Shown: piece by piece, positions 6,109 to 10,722 of the stretch
How the letters are laid out: each line of letters opens with the position of its first letter
Numbering within the stretch: position 1 is the stretch's first letter
Source of the DNA: Actinomycetes bacterium
Lineage (GTDB): Bacteria > Actinomycetota > Actinomycetes > S36-B12 > UBA10799
Assembly (NCBI GenBank): GCA_029779995.1
Contig: JAKOZM010000542.1
Coordinates: 1-10,722 of the forward strand
DNA length: 10,722 nucleotides
Reading direction: 5' to 3'
Notes under the pieces: model-generated
What the model saw: only the letters and a program-made list of their open reading frames with translations
What the model was told of the DNA's origin: nothing
The model's database searches: none
Made by a program: the position numbers and the translations under genes

Positions 6109-6745
6109 ACGGGCCAAAGTGCATGCTGCACTTGGTGATCCCGTGCGCCTGCGGATCGCTGAGGAGCTGGCGGTGTCCGACCGTTCGCCGGCGTGGCTGG
6201 CCCAGGAGGTCGGGGTCCCGTCGAACCTTCTCGCCCATCATGTGAACACCTTGGTGGATGCGGCAGTGGTGCGCCGCAGCCGATCGGAGGCTGATGGTCG
6301 CCGGACGTACGTGAGCTTGACTGAACTGGGTCGCGCCACCGTGGGGCCGCAGCCGCTGACCGCGCGGCGGGTGCTCTTCGTGTGCACGCACAACTCCGCC
6401 CGTTCGCAGTTCGCGCAGGCGCTCTGGCGCGGGTGCAGCGATGTGCCAGCGGCCTCGGCCGGGACCGAACCGGCCCGCCGGATCCATCCCAAGGCCGTGT
6501 CCGTGGCGTCATCGCATGGGGTGCGCCTTCAGGGGCAGCCCGCGCTGTTGTCCGACGATGACTTCGACGGTGCGCTGGTCATCTCGGTGTGTGACAACGC
6601 CGATCAGATGCTCGATCACGAACATCTGCACTGGTCAGTGCCGGATCCTGCCCGCGATGACCGTGTGGCCGACTTCCGCAGCGCGTATGACCTTATCGAG
6701 TCCCGGATCGGCACGTTGGCCGATCTTGTGAAGGAGCCATCATGA
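6095..6745 (+). CDS. arsR: ArsR-type winged helix fused to low-molecular-weight phosphatase/ArsC-like domain
   Basis: A 216-residue fusion. Residues 1-85 are an ArsR/SmtB winged helix: AALGDPVRLRIAEEL, then WLAQEVGVPSNLLAHHVNTL as recognition helix region, then RRTYVSLTELGRA as wing and last helix. Residues 91-213 are a LMW-PTP-fold domain with an intact C-x5-R loop CTHNSAR (Cys97 to Arg103) and the general-acid loop VPDPAR (Asp184-Pro185). The DNA-binding part has no cysteine at all, so the usual ArsR As(III) site is absent; the only cysteines are 97, 114 and 166, all in the phosphatase part. Cys166 (SVCDNAD) lacks the second cysteine found in the ArsC proteins nearby. It probably represses its own operon through the operator at its start. 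It overlaps the next gene by 4 nt. Starting at 5999 instead would run into the reductase gene. Confidence 0.85.
   Translation: MNLEQRAKVHAALGDPVRLRIAEELAVSDRSPAWLAQEVGVPSNLLAHHVNTLVDAAVVRRSRSEADGRRTYVSLTELGRATVGPQPLTARRVLFVCTHNSARSQFAQALWRGCSDVPAASAGTEPARRIHPKAVSVASSHGVRLQGQPALLSDDDFDGALVISVCDNADQMLDHEHLHWSVPDPARDDRVADFRSAYDLIESRIGTLADLVKEPS
6731..6736 (+). promoter_or_regulatory. Shine-Dalgarno of the first arsC
   Basis: AAGGAG lies 5 nt before the ATG at 6742, inside the last codons of the regulator gene. Together with the ATGA overlap it shows that the downstream gene is translated from the polycistronic message although the first gene appears leaderless. Confidence 0.7.
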
Positions 6746-7380
6746 ACGGTGATCTCAGCGTCGACCAGCAGCTGGCGCTCACCACAGCCGCATCGCGACT
6801 GCAGGACCGCTTCGCGGGCGTCTTCTCTGTGGAGACGATTGAACGATTCCTGTACCACTCGTACGACGAGTTCAGCGGGCGTGCGGCCGTGCCACAGTGG
6901 CTCCCGCTACTGGCCGAACGATTCGCGTTGCAGCGGCTCACCGCCCTGGCGCGGGTGGAGGGCCGCACCGACGATTCCCGACCCGTCGTGCTCTTCCTGT
7001 GCGTACACAACGCAGGTCGTTCGCAGATGGCGCTCGGCTTCTTCGAGCAGCTCACAGACGGTGCGGCGATCGGATGGTCGGGCGGTTCGGAGCCCGGTGG
7101 TCACGTGAATCCGGCAGCAGTGCAAGCCATGGCGGAGCGGGGCATTGATATCTCGCGGGAGTTTCCGAAGCCGTGGACCGAAGAAGTGGTGCGGGCGGCC
7201 GACGTGATCATCACGATGGGCTGCGGGGACGCCTGTCCGGTGCTCCCGGGCAAGCGTTACGAGGACTGGCAGGTGGCCGACCCGGAGGGTCTCGATCTCA
7301 TCGAGGTGCGGGCTGTCCGCGATGATATCGAGCGACGGGTGCGGCAGTTGATCGCTGACGTTGTACCGGTAGCCCTGTGA
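6742..7380 (+). CDS. arsC: Arsenate reductase with N-terminal helical (three-helix bundle) domain
   Basis: A 212-residue LMW-PTP-fold arsenate reductase that would reduce As(V) to As(III). Residues 1-75 form an all-helical extension (FAGVFSVETIERFLYHSYDE at 24-43 stands out) of the kind annotated as a three-helix-bundle dimerisation domain in actinobacterial ArsC proteins. Residues 80-210 are the catalytic domain: LFLCVHNAGRSQM with nucleophile Cys87 and Arg93, and TMGCGDACPVLPGKRYEDW with Cys161 and Cys165 as a C-x3-C pair. Such a pair is the layout described for the thioredoxin-linked Corynebacterium glutamicum ArsC1' and differs from single-cysteine mycothiol-dependent enzymes. The gene overlaps the regulator (ATGA) and the aquaporin gene (GTGA). 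Confidence 0.9.
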   Translation: MNGDLSVDQQLALTTAASRLQDRFAGVFSVETIERFLYHSYDEFSGRAAVPQWLPLLAERFALQRLTALARVEGRTDDSRPVVLFLCVHNAGRSQMALGFFEQLTDGAAIGWSGGSEPGGHVNPAAVQAMAERGIDISREFPKPWTEEVVRAADVIITMGCGDACPVLPGKRYEDWQVADPEGLDLIEVRAVRDDIERRVRQLIADVVPVAL

Positions 7381-8072
7381 AACGTCCCGCAGCCGAGTTG
7401 ATCGGCACCGGCAGCCTCGTCGCGGCAGTCGTCGGGTCCGGCATCATGGCCACCCAACTCACATCCGACCTCGGTCTGGCGCTGCTCATCAATGCGGTAG
7501 CCACAGTGGCGGCATTGGGGGTGCTGATCTGGACCCTGGGCCCGATCTCCGGCGCCCATTTCAACCCCGCCGTGACGATGATTGCGCTCCTGCGTAATGA
7601 GATGCCGCCGCGGGAGGCAGGATCCTATGTCCTCGCGCAACTGGTGGGCGCGTTTCTGGGTGTCGCGCTGGCCAACGTCATGTTCGACCTGCCCGCCTGG
7701 CACCTGTCCACCACCGACCGGGTGGAGGTCGGCACGCTGCTGGGCGAGGTGGTGGCGACTGCGGGCCTGCTGGCGCTCATCGGGTCGATCACCCGCACGA
7801 ACCATGGACACCTCGGCCCTGTGCTGGTTCCCGCGTGGATCGGATCTGCGTACTTCTTCACCGCGTCGACATCGTTCGCCAACCCTGCTGTGACCTTTGG
7901 TCGCGTGTTCACAGACACCTTCACCGGGATCGCCCCGGCGTCCGTGTTGCCGTACATCGCAGCCCAGTTGGTCGGGGCCGGGGTGGGAGCCCTGCTCACC
8001 GCCTTCTTCTATCCGTCATCCGCCCCTCTCGATCTGCCAGATCCCGTTCACCTTCCGGAAGGAACCTCATGA
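7377..8072 (+). CDS. aqpS: AqpS-like aquaglyceroporin of the arsenic operon
   Basis: A 231-residue six-span MIP-family channel with both NPA boxes: SGAHFNPAVT (Asn63) and SFANPAVTFGR (Asn169). Hydrophobic segments sit at about 8-27, 33-55, 83-105, 118-138, 146-163 and 192-214. The residue after the second NPA is Val172, where water and glycerol channels nearly always have the selectivity-filter arginine; I recall the same Val at this site in Sinorhizobium meliloti AqpS. In that species aqpS sits in an ars operon in place of a pump, and As(III) made by ArsC leaves through it down its gradient. The GTG start overlaps the arsC stop and has no good Shine-Dalgarno, so translation is probably coupled. 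The 3' end overlaps the second arsC by 4 nt. Transport of As(OH)3 is inferred from context and that precedent. Confidence 0.88.
   Translation: MKRPAAELIGTGSLVAAVVGSGIMATQLTSDLGLALLINAVATVAALGVLIWTLGPISGAHFNPAVTMIALLRNEMPPREAGSYVLAQLVGAFLGVALANVMFDLPAWHLSTTDRVEVGTLLGEVVATAGLLALIGSITRTNHGHLGPVLVPAWIGSAYFFTASTSFANPAVTFGRVFTDTFTGIAPASVLPYIAAQLVGAGVGALLTAFFYPSSAPLDLPDPVHLPEGTS
8057..8064 (+). promoter_or_regulatory. Shine-Dalgarno of the second arsC, within a short palindrome
   Basis: GGAAGGAA ends 4 nt before the ATG at 8069. The 12-bp perfect palindrome CCTTCCGGAAGG (8051-8062) overlaps it, so a small CCTT/AAGG hairpin could weakly mask the site unless ribosomes arrive from the aquaporin gene. 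The hairpin is short and its effect is speculative. Confidence 0.6.
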
Positions 8073-8470
8073 CCGACAAACCCAGCGTGCTCTTCGTCTG
8101 CGTACACAATGCAGGCCGATCTCAGATGGCGGCGGCCTACCTCACGCATCTGGGTGAGGGTCGCATCGAGGTCCGGTCGGCGGGCAGTGCTCCTGCAGAT
8201 CAGGTCAACCCGGCCGCGGTCGAGGCGATGGCCGAGGAGGGGATCGACATGAGCGCGGAGATCCCCAAGGTGCTCACCGATGAGGCGGTGCGTGCAAGCG
8301 ACGTGGTCGTGACGATGGGGTGTGGTGACACCTGCGCCATCTACCCCGGCAAGCGCTACGAGGACTGGAAGCTCGATGACCCCGCCGGGCAGGGAGTGGC
8401 TGCTGTGCGCCCGATCCGCGACGAGATCCGTCGCCGCATCGAGGGCCTGATCGGTGAGTTGGTGGGGTAG
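8069..8470 (+). CDS. arsC: Arsenate reductase ArsC, stand-alone LMW-PTP type
   Basis: A compact 133-residue arsenate reductase consisting only of the catalytic domain. LFVCVHNAGRSQM carries the nucleophile Cys11 and Arg17 (C-x5-R); TMGCGDTCAIYPGKRYEDW carries Cys85 and Cys89 (C-x3-C), as in the thioredoxin-linked ArsC1' type. It closely resembles the catalytic part of the first arsC in this operon (shared VHNAGRSQMA, VNPAAV, AMAE-GID and PGKRYEDW), so the two probably arose by duplication or separate recruitment of related genes. It is the last gene of the operon, overlapping the aquaporin gene by ATGA. Directly after its TAG stop, and in the same reading frame, begins a broken protease gene, which marks the right edge of the intact operon. 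Confidence 0.93.
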   Translation: MTDKPSVLFVCVHNAGRSQMAAAYLTHLGEGRIEVRSAGSAPADQVNPAAVEAMAEEGIDMSAEIPKVLTDEAVRASDVVVTMGCGDTCAIYPGKRYEDWKLDDPAGQGVAAVRPIRDEIRRRIEGLIGELVG

Positions 8471-8967
8471 CCATACCCGCAGTACTCGGACTTCACCGAT
8501 ACCCGCAACTGGAATGACGTGGGGGTCATCAAGCTCGACCAAGGGGTCACTGGGATCACCCCGCCCACCATTGCGCCGGTCAACTTCCTGAACAAGTACG
8601 CCCCGCCGGTGTTGAGCAAGACGAACTTCACGCTGGTCGGCTATGGGACGGAGGTCCGCAAGCCTGAATCGGGACCGCAGAAGCCCACCCCGCAGGGTCT
8701 GCCGCTGGTCCGCCGCGTCACCACGTCGAACGGCCAGAAGCTCACCGACCAGCTCGTGCAGATGAACGGCAACCCGGCCAACGTCCTGGCCGGTGGGGGA
8801 CCTGCTTCGGCGACTCCGGCGGGCCGTCGTTCCTCAACGGCAAGCTGACCACGGTGACCAGCTACGGCTACACGTCGAACTGCCGCTACATCGGCGGCTA
8901 CCAGCGCGTTGACATCCCCGTGGTGCAGGACTGGCTGCGGACAGTACGCGCGCTACCCCAGAACTGA
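8471..8967 (+). pseudogene. Trypsin-like serine protease remnant, 5'-truncated and frameshifted
   Basis: From 8471 the frame reads PYPQYSDFTDTRNWNDVGVI, then KLD, matching the chymotrypsin-family segment around catalytic Asp102 (Asp codon 8516-8518). It continues through FTLVGYGTEVRKP to NGNPANVLAGG. At the G-run 8795-8799 the frame must shift: the next frame gives TCFGDSGGPSFLNGK with the active-site Ser (8815-8817), then the C-terminal strands, TSYGYTSNCRY, the VQDWLR ending and a TGA at 8965-8967. One missing G in the run would explain the shift. The N-terminal half, including the His57 region and any signal peptide, is absent and not found elsewhere in the window. It cannot encode a working protease. 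The frameshift alone could be a sequencing error in a homopolymer; the truncation could not. Its last 15 nt overlap the DUF72 remnant on the other strand. Confidence 0.85.
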
Positions 8968-9338
8968 GGCCAGCGCCATCGCATCCCATGGCGCTGCCCC
9001 GTTGGCATCCTTGTCGAAGTAGACGCATGCCGGGGTGGTGATGTGGTCCAGCCGAAGTGCAGGCGATGCAGCAGGAGGTACTGGAAGTGGCGGTGCGCTC
9101 GGGAAAGCGGCCGGCAGTGTCGGCCCGCGCCAGGGGGATGGGTCTCGTCGCGCCAGCGGGCGGATCGCTCAGGCTTCTGCAGAGAGCAGAACGAGCCAGC
9201 GATATCGGCGCTGTTCATGGGCAGGGACAGGTAGGCGAGTTCATCGCGCTGGCGCAGGCCGGTCTCGTAGAGGTCGCCCCTCCAACGGGGGGATTCCCAG
9301 CCGGACGTGCCGATGTAGGCGTCCTGCCGGCTGTTCAC
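8953..9338 (-). pseudogene. DUF72 family protein remnant, internal deletion and frameshift
   Basis: From a GTG at 9338 the minus strand encodes a DUF72 N-terminus: DAYIGTSGWESPRWRGDLYE, then RQRDELAYLS, MNSADIAGSFCSLQKPE and RWRDET (through about 9141). After that the frame becomes meaningless. In another frame, ending at the TAG 8955-8953, the family C-terminus appears: TTPACVYFDKDANGAAPWDA, then a Leu-rich end. Full DUF72 proteins have roughly 240-280 residues; about 128 codons' worth is left, so about half, the middle, is lost. Family residues are also altered, for example EINGSFY-like became DIAGSFC. DUF72 proteins have a TIM-barrel-like fold and no firm role. The exact deletion joint lies between about 9050 and 9140 but cannot be fixed without an intact homologue. 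Confidence 0.8.
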
Positions 9339-9414
9339 AGCAGTCCGATACCCGGCTGGGGCCCTTGCATGACCGCGGCCCGTCCCGGGCGGCAGGCGTC
9401 CCAACCCCGAGGGG

Positions 9415-9420
9415 TAGGTT
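9415..9420 (+). promoter_or_regulatory. candidate -10 element of the mch-like gene (leaderless)
   Basis: TAGGTT ends exactly 6 nt before the ATG at 9427, and no Shine-Dalgarno is present. The sequence between the DUF72 remnant and this gene (9339-9426) shows no gene, and no good -35 was seen. Confidence 0.5.
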
Positions 9421-9426
9421 CGGACC

Positions 9427-10461
9427 ATGAGTAAGACGAATCCTGGCAACTTCTTTGAGGACTTCGAGCTCGGTCAGGTGATCGAGCACGCCACTCCCCG
9501 CACGGTGACCGACGGCGACCGTGCTGTCTACGGTGGCCTGTACCCGACGCGGTTCGCGATCCCGTCGTCGGCCTCGTTCGCTGCGGAGGTCGGGCTGGAC
9601 CCACACCCCGTGGAGGAGTTGATCGGGTTCCACATCGCGTTCGGCAAGACGGTGCCAGACGTGTCCCTTAACGCTGTCGCCAACCTGGGATACGCCGAGT
9701 GCCGCTTCCGGCAGCCGGTCGTGCCGGGGGACACGCTGCGCACCCAGTCGACGGTGATCGGGCTCAAGGAGAACTCCAACGGCAAGAGCGGTGTGGTGTA
9801 CGTCCGTTCCGTCGCGACCAACCAGCGCGGCGAGGTCGCCATCGAGTGGGCCCGCTGGGTGATGGTGCACAAGCGCGATGTCGCTGCGCCGGCGCCCGAG
9901 ACCGTGATCCCCGAGCTCGCGAAGGTCGTCGATCCCGCTGAGCTGGACCTGCCCGCCGGCCTGGACTTCACCTCCTACGACTTCAGCGCGGCCGGGGAGC
10001 CGCACCGGTTCGGTGATTACGAGGTGGGCGAGAAGATCGACCACGTCGACGGGGTGACGCTCACCGATCCCGAGCACATGCTGGCCACCCGGTTGTGGCA
10101 GAACACCGCCAAGGTGCACTTCAACACGGAGGCCCGTCCGGATGGCAGGCGTCTGATCTATGGCGGCCACATCATCTCCATGGCCCGGGCACTGTCCTTC
10201 AACGGCCTGGCCAACGCACAACTGATCGCAGCCATCAATGCAGGCGCGCACACCTCACCCGCGTTCGCCGGGGACACCGTGTACGCCTGGTCGGAGGTCT
10301 TGGACAAGGCCGACACCGCCGCGCCTGGCGTGGGCGCACTGCGGCTGCGCCTGGTCGCGACAAAAGGCCGTGACGAATCCATGACGTTGCGCGGCGAGGA
10401 CGGCAAGTACGCGCCTGGTGTGCTCTTGGATCTCGACATGTGGACTCTGATCCCGCGCTGA
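9427..10461 (+). CDS. mch: MaoC-type double-hotdog hydratase, probable mesaconyl-CoA hydratase (beta-methylmalyl-CoA dehydratase)
   Basis: A 344-residue protein with two hotdog domains (about 8-155 and 195-343). It matches, from memory, the Rhodobacter Mch sequence along its whole length: KTNPGNFFEDFELGQVIEHA (3-22), FHIAFGKTVPDVSLNAVANL (68-87), DDYEVGEKIDHVDGVT-like DYEVGEKIDHVDGVT (197-211), RLIYGGHIISMARALSFNGL (242-261) and AGDTVYAWSEVL (281-292). Mch interconverts mesaconyl-C1-CoA and (2R,3S)-beta-methylmalyl-CoA, a step of the ethylmalonyl-CoA pathway for acetyl-CoA assimilation and of related cycles. No other gene of the pathway is in the window. The gene looks leaderless (TAGGTT 6 nt before ATG). 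It faces the HNH gene tail to tail with a 14-nt gap. A less specific MaoC dehydratase on another branched acyl-CoA is the alternative. Confidence 0.8.
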   Translation: MSKTNPGNFFEDFELGQVIEHATPRTVTDGDRAVYGGLYPTRFAIPSSASFAAEVGLDPHPVEELIGFHIAFGKTVPDVSLNAVANLGYAECRFRQPVVPGDTLRTQSTVIGLKENSNGKSGVVYVRSVATNQRGEVAIEWARWVMVHKRDVAAPAPETVIPELAKVVDPAELDLPAGLDFTSYDFSAAGEPHRFGDYEVGEKIDHVDGVTLTDPEHMLATRLWQNTAKVHFNTEARPDGRRLIYGGHIISMARALSFNGLANAQLIAAINAGAHTSPAFAGDTVYAWSEVLDKADTAAPGVGALRLRLVATKGRDESMTLRGEDGKYAPGVLLDLDMWTLIPR

Positions 10462-10478
10462 CCGGTGGCCGGTCTTTA
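10460..10478. terminator. Short GC hairpin between converging genes
   Basis: GACCGG (10460-10465), loop TGG, CCGGTC (10469-10474), then TTTA. The 6-bp perfect GC-rich stem is followed by only a short T-run, so it is a weak intrinsic terminator at best. It overlaps the mch stop and touches the HNH stop, a place where a shared terminator is expected. The 3-nt loop is tight. Confidence 0.4.
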
Positions 10479-10722
10479 CCCGCGGGGTGGTGCGCGGGGG
10501 CCGGGTCCGAGGGTGGGCATTGCGTTGGTCATGGTGATGGTGAAGTGGCCGAGGTGGAGGTCGTGATGGCATCTGCTGCAGAGCAGGGCGAGGTTTTCGA
10601 GGTCGGTTGTTCCGCCGGAGGCCCAGCCGATGATGTGGTGGGCTTCGCAGCGGGCTGGTGGTGCGCCGCAGCGGATGCAGCCGCGGTCGCGGGCGGCGAG
10701 GGCTTGGCGTTGGGCGTGGGTG
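10476..10722 (-). CDS. HNH endonuclease of the DUF222 (13E12 repeat) type, 3' end only
   Basis: The last 82 codons of a gene entering from the right edge of the window; the stop is TAA at 10478-10476. The visible part is an HNH zinc-knuckle nuclease domain: RDRGCIRCGAPPARCEAHHI, then GGTTDLENLALLC, SRCHHDLH. It shows the two C-x2-C pairs that bind structural zinc, the catalytic HH, the conserved Asn and the final His. In actinobacteria this C-terminus usually follows a DUF222 region in a protein of about 400-550 residues (the mycobacterial 13E12 repeat family), which is often present in many copies per genome. Whether an N-terminal DUF222 part exists lies outside the window. Substrate and biological role of the family are unclear. 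Confidence 0.85.
   Translation of the reverse strand, partial: THAQRQALAARDRGCIRCGAPPARCEAHHIIGWASGGTTDLENLALLCSRCHHDLHLGHFTITMTNAMPTLGPGPRAPPRG

Noticed and set aside
6049..8470. Flanking direct or inverted repeats or an insertion sequence carrying the arsenic operon
   Set aside because: No transposase, terminal inverted repeat or target duplication could be found by eye; transfer is suggested only by the broken genes on the right side.
8848..9430. Plus-strand open frames of 60-130 codons between the protease remnant and mch
   Set aside because: They are antisense to the DUF72 remnant and have only Arg/Gly-rich translations.
9241..10251. Long open frame on the minus strand (336 codons) opposite the mch-like gene
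   Set aside because: The translation lacks domains and runs through the DUF72 remnant; the plus-strand Mch match is decisive.

Overview
The window is high-GC DNA with the habits of an actinobacterium. GTG starts are common and genes are packed with 4-nt overlaps. Several start codons lie 5-8 nt after a TANNNT -10 element and have no Shine-Dalgarno (leaderless). An N-terminally extended ArsC, a DUF222/HNH endonuclease and a GNAT of the Pat lysine-acetyltransferase type also fit. I cannot name a genus. No tRNA, rRNA, CRISPR array, transposase or integrase was seen.

Layout. 62-325: small two-TM protein. 329-1215 (minus): a GNAT acetyltransferase and a VanZ-like membrane protein, probably one operon. 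1268-2047 (plus): crotonase-family enzyme. 2052-2819 (minus): three-TM protein with an AlbA_2 (Schlafen-type) domain. 2841-3827 and 3845-4309 (plus): NADP-dependent MDR oxidoreductase and an SRPBCC protein. 4321-6048 (plus): polyphosphate kinase 2 followed closely by an aldo/keto reductase. 6059-8470 (plus): an arsenic-resistance operon. 8471-9338: two decayed genes, a 5'-truncated and frameshifted trypsin-like protease (plus) and an internally deleted DUF72 gene (minus). 9427-10461 (plus): a two-hotdog MaoC protein closely resembling mesaconyl-CoA hydratase (Mch). 10476-10722 (minus): the 3' end of an HNH endonuclease gene running off the window.

The most interesting unit is the arsenic operon. 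Four genes overlap by 4 nt each: an ArsR DNA-binding domain fused to a low-molecular-weight phosphatase (ArsC-like) domain, an ArsC with an N-terminal helical domain, an AqpS-like aquaporin, and a second stand-alone ArsC. No ArsB or Acr3 pump gene is present in the window. This suggests the Sinorhizobium AqpS strategy: arsenate is reduced to As(III), which leaves passively down its gradient through a channel. The aquaporin has Val172 where most aquaporins have the selectivity-filter arginine. The operon has a clear promoter (TTGACG, 17 nt, CATCAT), a leaderless ATG, and a 35-bp nested palindrome that covers the -10 region and the first codons. The palindrome can be read as two tandem TCAA-N6-TTGA sites and is the likely self-operator. 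The protease remnant starts directly after the last arsC stop, which looks like an insertion or rearrangement scar.

A second notable spot is the 21-bp gap at 2820-2840, where two divergent leaderless genes appear to use back-to-back, overlapping -10 elements.
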